The notes under the pieces are model-generated. The model was not told the DNA's origin, did no database searches, and saw only the letters and a program-made list of their open reading frames with translations. A stretch of DNA of 64,000 bases from CAUZIZ01 sp965219005 (lineage in GTDB: Bacteria > Acidobacteriota > UBA6911 > RPQK01 > JAJDTT01): NCBI GenBank assembly GCA_965219005.1, contig CBDCMS010000004.1:2294001-2358000 (forward strand). The letters are read 5' to 3'. Shown here piece by piece: positions 53,280 through 62,683 of the stretch (the first letter of the stretch is position 1; each line of letters starts with the position of its first letter). Made by a program: the position numbers and the translations under genes.

Positions 53280-54155
53280 TTGACTTCGATCAACGATCTC
53301 AAGATTGGTTTTCTTCCCCGCGAGGGATTCGAGGAGTGGTCTCCGGAGGATATCTGCCGGGAGCTTTCCGGCATCGGCTACAGGGCGGTCGAGTGGAGTC
53401 GGCTGCACTTCAAACCCAGAGAGATGTCTCCTGCCGACCTCAAGAGGCTCGTCACCGTCGCGGGCGACTTCGGCATGATCGTCAGCAATGTCTTCGTTGC
53501 CCTCGATTACATCACCAAGGATGACAAACTCACCAGAAACAACATCGAATTGACGAAGGAGTGCATCGAAGCAGCGGCCGACATCGGTGTTCACGTTATC
53601 AACTGCCACCCGGGACCTCAGCGCTGGATGCCGAATCACGTCCGCATTCCCCAGGATATGTCCGAAAGCACCGCCTGGGAGATGGCGTTCGACGCGTTTG
53701 ATCAGATCGTTCCCGTCGCCGAGAAGCACGAGGTGTATCTGGCAGTCGAGGGGGTCTGGGGCATGGTGACTCACGACTACTACAGCACTCTCCCGCTGAT
53801 CAATCGGTACGACAGCGAATACATCGCCATTACCATGGATCCGTCGCACGGCAATCTCTGGCGCAATGATATCCCGTGGGTAGTCCGGCAATGGGGTCAG
53901 CGCATCAAGCACGCCCACCTGAAGGATTCCATTGGCCTCCCTGGATACGACGGGGATTCCTTCATTTTTCCGCTGCTCGGCGAGGGGCAGATCGACTGGA
54001 AGGCGTACTTCGCCGCCATGGACAGCGTAGGCTACGACGGCGCCTACATTGTCGAATTCGAATCCTTCTTCTACTGGGAGAAAGTGCTCAAGAAAGACAT
54101 GCTTGCGGCCGCCAGGATCTCCTGGGACTGTGTCGAGGCTCTCCTCACTGACTGA
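53280..54155 (+). CDS. sugar phosphate isomerase/epimerase-like TIM barrel
   Basis: About 291 residues. INDLKIGFLPREGFEEWSPE starts the barrel; further blocks are IGYRAVEWSRLHF, HVINCHPGPQRWM, YLAVEGVWGM with a metal-type glutamate, AITMDPSHGNLW, RIKHAHLKDSIG and AYIVEFESFFYWE. The start is uncertain: TTG at 53280 gives a family-like N-terminus; TTG at 53184 would add about 32 unrelated residues. No good ribosome binding site is seen for either, perhaps because the 5' part was rearranged together with the VOC remnant. A second isomerase follows after 34 bases. Confidence 0.78.
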   Translation: MTSINDLKIGFLPREGFEEWSPEDICRELSGIGYRAVEWSRLHFKPREMSPADLKRLVTVAGDFGMIVSNVFVALDYITKDDKLTRNNIELTKECIEAAADIGVHVINCHPGPQRWMPNHVRIPQDMSESTAWEMAFDAFDQIVPVAEKHEVYLAVEGVWGMVTHDYYSTLPLINRYDSEYIAITMDPSHGNLWRNDIPWVVRQWGQRIKHAHLKDSIGLPGYDGDSFIFPLLGEGQIDWKAYFAAMDSVGYDGAYIVEFESFFYWEKVLKKDMLAAARISWDCVEALLTD

Positions 54156-54189
54156 GTTTACAGGAATTCATTCAACAAGGAGCAGACCG

Positions 54190-55014
54190 ATGATCGTCAC
54201 GATGCACGGCATGAGCACGATGCACTGTAACTGCGCCACGGAGGTCCGCCTTGCCGCTGAGACGGGTTACCAGGGTATCGAACTTTTCGAGAGCAAACTG
54301 ACGCGCTACCTGGCGCAGTCTACCGCTCAGGACCTCAAGACGCTCCTCGACAGATACGGCATCGAGGCGCGCTGCATCAACGCACTGGCACGGGTGGAGA
54401 GAATCGGCGCCGAACGAGACGACCTGCTGAGGGAGTGTGAAGCCCTCTGCGCTGCCGCGGAAGTTATCGAGTGCCCGGTCATCCAGCTGGTGCCCGTCGA
54501 GGGTCTCCAGCACCTCCCGTACGAGGAGAGCTTCGAGCTCACCTGCAAGAACATCAGCGCCCTCGCCGATATCGGGGCCCGTCATAATGTGAAGTTTCAG
54601 CTTGAGGTCGTCGCCTGGGCCCCGATCCACTCGCTCCGACAGGGCCTTGACGTCATCAAGAGGGTCGATAAGGACAACGTCGGCATGGTCATCGACTTCT
54701 GGCACCTTTGGGCGGGCGAGGAGACGACGCCCGACGAAGTCGCCAAGCTCGACAAGAATACGATTCATGGCGTACATTTCTGCGACGGCGTGAAGATTCC
54801 CAAGGACCGCAAGTGGGAAGAGACCGAGTGCCGCAGCTATCTACCGGGCGAGGGCAACATTCCGCTCGAGGAGTGGTGTGCTGCGGTCAAGGCGACCGGA
54901 TTCGAAGGCACCTGGTCGTCAGAGCTTGTCAGTCCCAGGCACTGGGAGTGGGACCTGTGGGAAGTCGCGCGCGAAGCGCGACGGTTGATGCTGGAGTATG
55001 GCAGCTATAGCTAG
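54190..55014 (+). CDS. sugar phosphate isomerase/epimerase-like TIM barrel
   Basis: 274 residues from the ATG at 54190, with AAGGAG seven bases upstream. Barrel and metal-site blocks: TGYQGIELFESKL, CPVIQLVPVEG, FQLEVVAWAPIHS, VGMVIDFWHLWAGEE, IHGVHFCDGVKIP and GTWSSELVSPRHWEWD. This layout resembles inosose or sugar isomerases of the IolE/IolI type. It probably acts with the isomerase just upstream on a related compound. Confidence 0.87.
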   Translation: MIVTMHGMSTMHCNCATEVRLAAETGYQGIELFESKLTRYLAQSTAQDLKTLLDRYGIEARCINALARVERIGAERDDLLRECEALCAAAEVIECPVIQLVPVEGLQHLPYEESFELTCKNISALADIGARHNVKFQLEVVAWAPIHSLRQGLDVIKRVDKDNVGMVIDFWHLWAGEETTPDEVAKLDKNTIHGVHFCDGVKIPKDRKWEETECRSYLPGEGNIPLEEWCAAVKATGFEGTWSSELVSPRHWEWDLWEVAREARRLMLEYGSYS

Positions 55015-55726
55015 GGGTGCTCCGGTGAGGCCGACGCTACCAATCAGGTGATAGAGAATCGCCGCTTCTGTGCGCGCCAGAGATTTGTTCTGTGGACTTC
55101 CCTAGAAGCCAAATGGACGATCCCCCCCATTCCACTGATCGTCCTGAAGGGTCATCGACTCCGGACTACCTGATTTCGGCGGTGACCTCTGTTTTCCCGA
55201 TCTCCCCAGCTGAGTCTTGAGGCCTGGCAGAGAGCGGGTCTCGAGGGCATGGTCCGCGGTATGGAGCTGGGCCGGATCCGGGGACTCGACCCTTAGATCA
55301 GCCGCAGATCAGCACTTTTCCTGACTGTCCCATTTCCCGTCGCTCCGCAAAAACCCAGCCTACAAGGCCCCGAGATCGAAACAGCCGGCAAGCTTTAGTG
55401 GGACTAAAGGAGTCGCAATCGTATTCTCTTTGAGCCTTGCCGCATAGCTACGCAAGGCGAACCAGGAGGATTCATTCACAACAGGACTGACGGTGAATTC
55501 GATTTGTGCTGCGCCCTTGACGCGGGAAAAGCGCCCGACCACATTCCCGTTTTTTCCGATCAAGCGGCTTGAGAGGTGTCTCCATATGAGAAATAGTGTT
55601 TGCTCCAATGGGGGAAGGTTGATAGGTTGTGATCATTCCTCACGGGGAGGCCAGAGGAACTCGGATCCGAAAATTGAGATGAGGAATGTCGGCTTGCTGC
55701 TGCCTCGTTCCCCTCTTTCCCGAACC
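55015..55726. other. 712-bp gap with a reverse-strand gene remnant
   Basis: A reverse-strand frame (55360-55608) reads VVGRFSRVKGAAQIEFTVSP, then NESSWFALRSYAARL, which resembles the C-terminal beta domain that follows PHP domains in CehA/McbA-like proteins. It lacks any PHP motif and its frame reaches into the region upstream of the FG-GAP gene. Otherwise no gene is supported. Confidence 0.35.
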
Positions 55727-57634
55727 ATGCAAAAGACGCTCCTCGCCACCGCCGTCAGCCTGTGCATGGCGCTGCGTCCGGCCACCGCCGCCGATCTCAA
55801 GCCGCTGCGCTACAACAATCCTGGGCTGGTCGTTGATCTGGGTGTTGGGCTGTGGGCGTGGCCGATCCCGATGGATTTCGATTCCGACGGCGACAACGAC
55901 CTGATCGTGTCGTGTCCCGACATACCGTACAACGGCACGTATTTTTTCGAGAACACGGCCGGTGCGAAGACGCTGCCGGTGCTCAAACCGGCGGTCCGCA
56001 TTGGCGACGGGTATAAGAATATCCGAGTGTCGTTTGTGAACGGTGAGCCGCGCGTGCTTACACCGGCCCGAGAATTCCGGGATTTCCGCGAACGACGCTT
56101 CACCGATGAAGTCAGTCTCTCGTTGCCCGCCAACGTTCACACCAGGGGGCACAGGATTCGTGCCAATCAGTGGCACTACGTGGATTTCGACGCCGACGAA
56201 ATTCTCGATATAGTGATCGGAGTCGGCGACTGGCACGACTACGGATGGGACGACGCCTGGAATGAGCGGGGTGAATGGACGAACGGGCCCTTGCGCGGAT
56301 TTGTCTATCTGGCACACAACGCAGGCACCAACCACGCTCCGCACTATGAAACTCCGGTTCGGCTCACCGCACAGGGGAAAGTCATCGAGACGTTTGGCTG
56401 GCCGTCTCCCAACTTCGCCGACTTTGACGGCGACGGAGATCTCGATTTGTTGTGCGGTGAGTTTCTGGACAAATTCACGTACTTCGAAAACGTAGGCTCA
56501 GCGACCGAACCGTGGTATACCGCCGGCAGGCAACTGATGCACGAGGGTCGCCCGCTTCAGATGGACCTCCAGATGATCGTCCCGTCGGCAATTGACTGGG
56601 ACCAGGACGGCGACATCGATCTGATCGTGGGCGACGAAGACGGGCGAGTGGCACTGGTCCAACACACCGGCAAGATTGAAAACGGGATGCCACGGTTTCT
56701 TCCGCCACAGTATTTCCGGCAGCAGGCCGATCTTCTGAAGTTTGGTGCGCTGGCGACTCCGTACTGCCACGACTGGGACGACGACGGCGACCAGGACATC
56801 CTCTGCGGCAACACGGCCGGTCACATCGGGTTGTTTGAAAACCTCGGTGGCAGCCCGGTCCGCTGGGCCGCCCCCGAACTGCTCAGAGCCGACGGCCAAC
56901 CGATCCGCATTCAGGCCGGACCGAACGGCTCGATCCAGGGACCATGCGAAGCAAAATGGGGCTACACAACGATCAGCGTCGCCGACTGGGATCACGACGG
57001 GCGTCCCGATGTCATCGCCAATTCGATCTGGGGCAGGGTCGTCTGGTATCGCAACACGGGCACGCGAACCAGCCCCGAATTGCAGGCCGTCCGTCCGATC
57101 ACCGTCGACTGGCCGTCCGCGACTCCCAAACCAGCCTGGACATGGTGGGGCCCGGAAGGAAAGCAGCTCGTGACCCAATGGCGAACGACGCCGCAGGTTG
57201 TTGACTGGAACGGTGACGGACTCAACGACCTGGTGATGCTCGACCACGAAGGCTACCTTGCTCTGTTCCCTCGAAGTCGTTCCGGCTCCACATTTCGGTT
57301 GCGGCCCGGTCAACGCATCTTCGTCGACGAAACTGGGGCTCTGCACAGGCTCAACGCACGCGTTGCCGGCAAAAGCGGTCGTCGCAAGATCCATGTTGTG
57401 GACTGGGATGGCGACGGCCGTCTGGATCTGCTGGTCAACAGCGAGAACAGCGACTTCTACCGCAACCTGGCAGCGCACAATGGCCGGGTGGTCCTGAGCA
57501 ATACGGGCCCCATCGCGAAACGAAAGGTGTCCGGGCACACCAGCAGCCCGACAAGCTGCGATTTCAACTCGAATAGCGTCCCCGATCTGCTCGTCGGAGG
57601 CGAAGACGGCCACCTTTATTACCTGACTCGCTGA
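55727..57634 (+). CDS. secreted FG-GAP/VCBS-repeat propeller protein
   Basis: 635 residues from the ATG at 55727, chosen because MQKTLLATAVSLCMALRPAT is a clean signal peptide; the frame is open back to 55493. At least eight calcium-binding FG-GAP loops are present, for example DFDSDGDNDLIV, DFDADEILDIVIG, DFDGDGDLDLLCG, DWDQDGDIDLIVG, DWDDDGDQDILCG, DWDHDGRPDVIA, DWNGDGLNDLVM and DWDGDGRLDLLV. The protein forms an integrin-like beta propeller, probably outside the cell. Codon choice is more GC-skewed than in neighbours, which may reflect recent acquisition. Function unknown. Confidence 0.85.
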   Translation: MQKTLLATAVSLCMALRPATAADLKPLRYNNPGLVVDLGVGLWAWPIPMDFDSDGDNDLIVSCPDIPYNGTYFFENTAGAKTLPVLKPAVRIGDGYKNIRVSFVNGEPRVLTPAREFRDFRERRFTDEVSLSLPANVHTRGHRIRANQWHYVDFDADEILDIVIGVGDWHDYGWDDAWNERGEWTNGPLRGFVYLAHNAGTNHAPHYETPVRLTAQGKVIETFGWPSPNFADFDGDGDLDLLCGEFLDKFTYFENVGSATEPWYTAGRQLMHEGRPLQMDLQMIVPSAIDWDQDGDIDLIVGDEDGRVALVQHTGKIENGMPRFLPPQYFRQQADLLKFGALATPYCHDWDDDGDQDILCGNTAGHIGLFENLGGSPVRWAAPELLRADGQPIRIQAGPNGSIQGPCEAKWGYTTISVADWDHDGRPDVIANSIWGRVVWYRNTGTRTSPELQAVRPITVDWPSATPKPAWTWWGPEGKQLVTQWRTTPQVVDWNGDGLNDLVMLDHEGYLALFPRSRSGSTFRLRPGQRIFVDETGALHRLNARVAGKSGRRKIHVVDWDGDGRLDLLVNSENSDFYRNLAAHNGRVVLSNTGPIAKRKVSGHTSSPTSCDFNSNSVPDLLVGGEDGHLYYLTR

Positions 57635-57689
57635 GTGGCGTCGCCGAAGCGCTGGCGGTCCAAGCCTGGCACGGGCCGCGAACGCCGGC

Positions 57690-57890
57690 GCCTGCCGGGC
57701 CCGTCATCCCGAGAACATCGCCTTCTACCCGTGTCTCGAAGACTACTGGGAGCAGTTCAAGGAGGCGTATCCCTACTTCTACGAAAGGGACTATGCGCCC
57801 TGGCGTCCAGTGGTGGAGAAAGCCGTCGAGCGGTTCCTCCAATGTGGGATTCTACGTCACGGATTTGCGCGCCTGCGTTGCTCCGATGGT
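57690..57890 (+). pseudogene. IS91-type transposase N-terminal fragment
   Basis: Reads ENIAFYPCLEDYWEQFKEAY, YFYERDYAPWRPVVEKAVER, FLQCGILRHGFARLRC, the helical start that precedes the zinc ribbon in a subgroup of IS91-like transposases. The zinc ribbon itself is destroyed (CSDGRRDR) and the frame degenerates. No catalytic HUH region is seen nearby. Confidence 0.55.
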
Positions 57891-58362
57891 CGACGGGATC
57901 GCCGCCGAGCAGCCCGTTCCTGGTCAGTGGTCCTTGGTCAGTGCCACAACACGGATCAGCGCCACTGTGCGAAGTCGCCGTCGACATGCAGGTGCTCCAG
58001 TGCTCCCGCTACCTCCACGGCTACCACCGTCGTGTGATGAAGGAGCACCCCGACCGGTTTGGGTCTGCTCCTGGGCTACGTTTGGCTACAGATGGTCATG
58101 TTCGTGTCAATTCTTCCCACTGTGCGGCGGTGGTCCGGGTGGGTGCGGGCGGGGTTGCCCGAGGAGGCGGGGTCAGTCTGCCCTTTCGTGCTCGGTGCGT
58201 GGGGTAGTTTCCTCCTCGTCGGACCCGGATGAGTCGTCGCCGTCGATGTAGAAATCCATGAGCTCGACGGGCAGGGCTGCTGCGCCCCTTCGCAGTCTTC
58301 TACCTGTTTGGGGAAGAAACCTTTCTCCAGGCGGATCGGAAAGGATTTGAAGCGGCGGCCTA
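57891..58362. other. 472-bp gap, decayed sequence
   Basis: Several overlapping frames with protein-like pieces (SRYLHGYHRRVMKEHPDRFG) but none continuous or recognised. Confidence 0.3.
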
Positions 58363-59109
58363 CTACCATGGCGTGACTGGTAGTGCCCAAAAAGCATTTT
58401 GGTCGGCAGAAATTCCAAGTGCTGAAGTTGCCACAGCACCCGTTATCACCACGTAGCCCTCAAAGAAGCTGGTCGGATCAGAGAATCTCTCAGGGAAGAT
58501 CTCAGTGATGTATCTTGCTTCGTGTCTGTCGATGCGAATTGTGGCGCTCCTATTGAGAGCACCGCCAAGCAAACGCAACTCTAATCCCACTTCCTGATTC
58601 GGCTCAGTGGAGACAAAAGCAATCCCAACATTGTTCCGGAACCCCGGATAGACGGCCACTGGGATCACAGAGCTTTCGACGATCGGTACGGCTGGCATCC
58701 CCGCCGCGGCCTTGAGCCCATCGCCGCTCGAAAGATACAGACTGCTACTTATTATTGCTTCCGCCTCAGCGTCGTATTCGATCTTGGCGTAACCCACTGA
58801 AATAGGATCTCCAGTACCTACGAGGGTACGTATCAAGAGGCCGTGGCCGCGAGGAAGAGAGAATGTCCTGGATTGAAACGAGGATGCGCTGGGAGGCGGG
58901 TTAAAGTAGCAATCCAAAGTCATAGGTCTTCCCGCGGAGTCAAACAAGGAAACCGTTCCCTCCGTTTGCGCTGTAGCCACAATGGTTATCTCCGTGTTCC
59001 AGCCTTGACCGGCCACCAGTTGCGGCACGTAGACCTCGACCTGCAAAGCAAGAGCCGGAGAAGAAGCGAGCCAAATGATAGTTACAACAGTACTTAAGCG
59101 AGATTTCAT
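58363..59109 (-). CDS. secreted beta-rich protein with acidobacterial repeat-type domain
   Basis: 248 residues from the ATG at 59109 (GAGG nine bases upstream). Signal peptide RLSTVVTIIWLASSPALALQ. The mature protein has the layout VPQLVAGQGWNTEITIVATA, TGTVSLFDSAGRP-like strand (EGTVSLFDSAGRPMTL), a PVIESSVIPVAVYPGFRNNV-like segment, GIAFVSTEP and FPERFSDPTSFFEGYVVITG, a pattern I know from many uncharacterised secreted acidobacterial proteins, where it forms C-terminal surface domains. Function unknown. Confidence 0.7.
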   Translation of the reverse strand: MKSRLSTVVTIIWLASSPALALQVEVYVPQLVAGQGWNTEITIVATAQTEGTVSLFDSAGRPMTLDCYFNPPPSASSFQSRTFSLPRGHGLLIRTLVGTGDPISVGYAKIEYDAEAEAIISSSLYLSSGDGLKAAAGMPAVPIVESSVIPVAVYPGFRNNVGIAFVSTEPNQEVGLELRLLGGALNRSATIRIDRHEARYITEIFPERFSDPTSFFEGYVVITGAVATSALGISADQNAFWALPVTPW

Positions 59110-59249
59110 CTCAGTTTTCCTCAACGCTACCGAAAGGCGATTCCGCCTATCCTTCCGATTTCTATATATGCCGTCCCCGGACATTGCCCTTCCAGACGCA
59201 AAGATCTAGTATTGCCACATAGATTCCCCAGCAGTCTGGAGACCGGGCG

Positions 59250-59429
59250 TTGCAAGGCCAAACCATCTCCCACTATAAGATCACGGCGAAGCTGGGCCAA
59301 GGCGGAGTGGGCGAGGTCTACCGGGCCGAGGATACCACCCTGGAGCGTGAGGTGACGATCAAGGTACTGCCGGAGCAGTTCACCCAAGACCCACAGAGTT
59401 TGGCCAGGTTTGAGCGAGAAGCTAAGTGA
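59250..59429 (+). pseudogene. serine/threonine kinase N-terminal fragment
   Basis: 59 codons from a TTG: QTISHYKITAKLGQGGVGEV with the glycine loop, then YRAEDTTLEREVTIKVLPEQ and FEREAK-stop. In active kinases the strand after ERE reads VAIKVL; here VTIKVL keeps the lysine. The rest of the kinase is missing. Compare the C-terminal scrap at 60695-60793. Confidence 0.65.
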
Positions 59430-59487
59430 CTGATCTCTGTGAGTCATGAACTCCAAGAACAAGTTCTTGTCATGCGGAGGTAAATAA

Positions 59488-60531
59488 ATGAAGCCGTTCG
59501 GAAGAATCTCGCTTGTCGCTGCCCTCGTCCTTTCTTTCACCGGTACTGCTTACGGGAAGCACGTTGACGTTCCCCCTCGGACCGTCAACGTACCGCGTGA
59601 AGTGCCGACGATCCAACAGGGGATCGATCTAGTAGCGGATGGCGGTAAAGTGGTCGTCCAAGCAGGGGTTTTTGAAGAGTCCCTTCGAATATCGAAGAAC
59701 GTCAGGCTCATAGGCCCTAGCGCAGGACGGCGCGGCGTTCGCGCCCAGGTTGCGGGTCCAGAGCGCAGGCCGGTGATCACGATTGTGGGGCCCGTCAGGG
59801 TCGCGATAAAGGGATTCCGGATCCATGGCGGGAACGGTGTTAGCGCGGTGGGGGGGCCGGTTGTGAGACTTACGGATGTGCTCATCACCGATTCGGCTGA
59901 TCGAGGCATTAGCGGGGAAATGGCTCTTGAGGCGACGAGACTCCAAGTCGCCAACAGTCGATTTCACGGGATTCATATTTGCTCTGGCCTGGTGCAAATC
60001 AACGGTTCGCTTATCACAAACAACCAAGGCGCTGGCCTCGTCCTTTGTAATTTTGTTCGTGACGCAGAGCACCTAGTCAAAAACAGTACTATCGCCCTTA
60101 ATCAAGGAGGTGGCGTTCAGATTACGGGCGGTGCTGGTAAAGTAGTCATCTCCATGTCCTCGTTCATCAGTAACAGGGGCTTTGGAGTTTTCCTTAACTC
60201 GGCACAGAATATCGAGATCGCATTGACGCATTTCATTCACAACCAAGCGGACACGATGAGTCTTTTCGGGGACGGTGTGTTCGCCCTGGGCGGGTCGACA
60301 GCATCGCTGACGGGTACGCATTTTTTAAGCAACGACCGTGTCGGCCTTGCATCAACTGACTCCAGCGTTATCACGCTGGCGGGATCTCACTTTCAGAGTA
60401 ACGCAATCGACCTAGACAACAGTCTTGGCGGCACCTTCGTTGACCAGGGAGGCAACTTCTGTTGGACCTCCACGAACGCCCCTGAGTGCAACGCGATATC
60501 AGCAAATCCAGAGCCACCAGACCCATTTTGA
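59488..60531 (+). CDS. secreted right-handed parallel beta-helix protein
   Basis: 347 residues with signal peptide (GRISLVAALVLSFTGTAYGK). VPREVPTIQQGIDLVADGGK and VVVQAGVFEESLRISKNVRL are the start of pectate-lyase-like/NosD-type beta helices; regularly spaced turns follow (SRFHGIHI, ITNNQGAGLVL, FISNRGFGVFL, HFLSNDRVGL). Such proteins bind or cleave polysaccharides, but many have no known activity. It is surrounded by fragments of a kinase gene, which suggests it arrived by insertion or rearrangement. Confidence 0.78.
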   Translation: MKPFGRISLVAALVLSFTGTAYGKHVDVPPRTVNVPREVPTIQQGIDLVADGGKVVVQAGVFEESLRISKNVRLIGPSAGRRGVRAQVAGPERRPVITIVGPVRVAIKGFRIHGGNGVSAVGGPVVRLTDVLITDSADRGISGEMALEATRLQVANSRFHGIHICSGLVQINGSLITNNQGAGLVLCNFVRDAEHLVKNSTIALNQGGGVQITGGAGKVVISMSSFISNRGFGVFLNSAQNIEIALTHFIHNQADTMSLFGDGVFALGGSTASLTGTHFLSNDRVGLASTDSSVITLAGSHFQSNAIDLDNSLGGTFVDQGGNFCWTSTNAPECNAISANPEPPDPF

Positions 60532-60694
60532 ATGAAGGCATTTGAGAGGTTTCTCAGGAACTTGTAGCTGAAGGAGCACGGTAATGCCGCTCAGTGGCAG
60601 ACGACTTCGTGACTCAGACGTGGAGTTAGTAAGCAGCGTGAGATAGGGCGACCAGCGCGAGCGAGGAGAATGTCGAAGACACTCAGGCAGGTTG

Positions 60695-60793
60695 CGCTTC
60701 GTGATCATCAAGGAAAAACAGAGAACCTCAACCCAAATCAACGTCGTCCTCAACTGGTTCGAAGAAGTCAAGCGGCTGGTGCCTAAGGAATGA
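60695..60793 (+). pseudogene. C-terminal scrap of a PD40 kinase
   Basis: 33 codons in frame ending at 60793: RFVIIKEKQRTSTQINVVLN, then WFEEVKRLVPKE-stop. This is the standard tail of the kinase/propeller family (compare NWFEELKRLVPTGK at the end of the IS-split kinase). Same strand as the N-terminal fragment at 59250. Confidence 0.7.
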
Positions 60794-60903
60794 TCTTGGC
60801 TTCGGCGTGTTAGGCAAGATCACCCCAACAATTTCCCCTACCAGATTCAGTACTCACACGAGAGTTGCTGCCCGGAATCCTGTTTTTTGGCTGCCGGGAA
60901 GTG

Positions 60904-61012
60904 TCGTCCAGTTATCGTCCAGTTAGAAACCTACCGGATATCGTCAGAAATCACTCGATCGATGCGGCGAAAACCCAGAAACGAAAGACGTTTTCGTTAG
61001 ATTTCGTTAGAT
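60904..61012. repeat. two tandem short direct repeats beside tRNA fragment
   Basis: TCGTCCAGTTA occurs twice in tandem (60904-60914, 60915-60925) and TTCGTTAGAT twice in tandem (60993-61002, 61003-61012), directly upstream of the tRNA-Leu 3' fragment. Such repeats are typical arm-binding sites of integrases at attachment sites; the link is inference. Confidence 0.5.
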
Positions 61013-61028
61013 TTCATGTTCCCCCGGA

Positions 61029-61087
61029 CAGGACTTAAAATCCTGAGAGCTGTAAAGCTCGTGTGGGTTCGAGTCCCACCCCGGGTA
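61029..61087 (+). tRNA. 3' fragment of tRNA-Leu(TAA), probable attachment site
   Basis: An anticodon arm CAGGA-CTTAAAA-TCCTG gives anticodon TAA. A long variable arm, T arm GTGGG-TTCGAGT-CCCAC and the 3' acceptor strand CCCGGGT with discriminator A follow. The 5' acceptor strand and D arm are absent, so this is not a functional tRNA. The pattern is what tyrosine-recombinase integration into a tRNA gene leaves behind. Confidence 0.8.
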
Positions 61088-61243
61088 CTTTCTTTTCAAT
61101 GGGTTACAGACCTTGGTCCCTCCCTGAAGGAGGCTGAAATCGGCGGATTGTAAGCAAAAATGTAACCGCGCCAGCCCAACTCCAGCCAACTCCAGCCAAA
61201 AGGATCTGACTAGATCGCCGAGTTAGCAGTTCTGTTTGGATGT

Positions 61244-61325
61244 GAAGATGAGGTGAAATAGCCCAGATCTGAGCGTACAAAACAGTGTCAGAGTAGATCG
61301 CCCCTGACTGGCGGCTTCCGCCTGC
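61244..61325 (+). repeat. dispersed repeat, copy B, interrupted by IS30
   Basis: Matches 28804-28880 (GCCCAGATCTGA, CAGTGTCAGAGTAGATCG). The continuation of the repeat, including GACATTCAGG and GAAAACGTCGAATG, reappears after the IS30 element at about 62558-62595. Confidence 0.65.
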
Positions 61326-62544
61326 GGATTCAATCGGTCGATGCAACACCTCTAGTCTCTAGCGATAGAGAGGAGGATGTTGCCCATGAAATATCGGACG
61401 AGGATCTATTACACGGAAGAACAGAAGACTTTGATGTGGGACCGCTGGCAAAAAGGCGAGTCCCTGAGCTCGATCGCGCGGCTCTTTGACCGCGGCCATT
61501 CTTCCATTGAGGGTATTCTGGAACAGACCGGTGGCATCCGGCCGCAGCCGCGCCGACGATCGCGACTCGCGTTGACGTTATCGGAACGCGAGGAGATCTC
61601 CCGCGGTGTGGTCGCCGGCTGCTCGATCCGTTCGATTGCCAGAGGGCTAGGTCGCGCCCCCTCGACGGTCAGTCGCGAGCTCCAGCGTAACGGCGGCCGG
61701 CTCCGGTACCGGGCCAACCGGGCCGATCAAGCGGCTTGGGAGCGGGCGCGCCGCCCGAAAATCTGTAAACTGGTCCAGAACCGGGAACTCGCCCACAGCG
61801 TAGCCTTGAACCTGAAGAAGCTCTGGTCGCCCGAGCAGATTGCCGGGTGGCTTAAGCGCACGTATCCCGATCACAAGGACTTTCAGGGGTCAGACGAGAC
61901 TATCTATAAAAGCCTCTTCATCCAGGCCCGCGGCGCCTTGAAGAAAGAGCTGTTGCAGCATTTGAGACGGACCCGTGGGATGCGCCGCTCACGTCACCAT
62001 ACACAGAAGACGGAGGATCACGGACGGATCAAGGACACGGTATCGATCCGTGAGCGCCTCGGTGGAGGAGCGCGCCGTACCCGGTCATGGGGAAGGGGAC
62101 CTCCTGATCGGATCAAAGCGCAGTCAAATCGCCACCCTGGTCGAACGTCAGACGCGCTACGTGATGTTGGTCAAAGTCAACAGCCAAGACACCGAAACGG
62201 TGATCCAGGCCTTGACCCAACAAGCTCGCAAGTTACCGCGGGAACTGTACCAGTCACTGACGTGGGACCGGGGAAAGGAAATGGCCGATCACAAACGCTT
62301 CAGTCTCGATACGAACATAAAAGTCTACTTCTGCGATCCACGAAGCCCCTGGCAGCGCGGCTCAAACGAAAACACCAACGGACTGCTCCGACAATACTTC
62401 CCGAAAGGAATGGATCTCTCAAACGTCGACCAAGACAAATTGAATGCCGTGGCAAGACAGTTAAACGAACGCCCAGAAAAACGTTAGACTACGAAACGCC
62501 AGCCGAACGATTTAACCAATGTGTTGCGTCGATCGGTTGAATCC
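61326..62544 (+). mobile_element. IS30-family insertion sequence
   Basis: 1219 bp with 24-bp imperfect terminal inverted repeats (21 of 24 match; each starts GGATTCAA and ends GCAACAC). It contains one transposase gene with two compensating frame errors. It is inserted within a dispersed repeat. No clear target duplication is seen. Confidence 0.8.
61386..62540 (+). pseudogene. IS30-family transposase, two frameshifts
   Basis: Starts at the ATG at 61386 after GGAGG. N-terminal HTH blocks: YYTEEQKTLMWDRWQKGESL, SIARLFDRGHSSI and LTLSEREEISRGVVAGCSIR, SIARGLGRAPSTVSREL. Near 62055 the homology moves to the +1 frame (VPGHGEGDLLIGSKRSQIAT, TWDRGKEMADH, PWQRGSNENTNGLLRQYFPK; the DDE residues are all present) and near 62473 it returns to the first frame (RKTLDYETPAERFNQCV). 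Two single-base changes thus inactivate it. Confidence 0.8.
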
Positions 62545-62683
62545 ACACCTAAGAGCCGACATTCAGGTTCTGCCGCTGAAAACGTCGAATGAACGACCGC
62601 TTTCGCCCCGAGAAGCGGACGTTCACATCCACCAGTGAATCTACGAAGTCCAGCCGCTGATCTGTCCTCGATGCGCTCATCCA

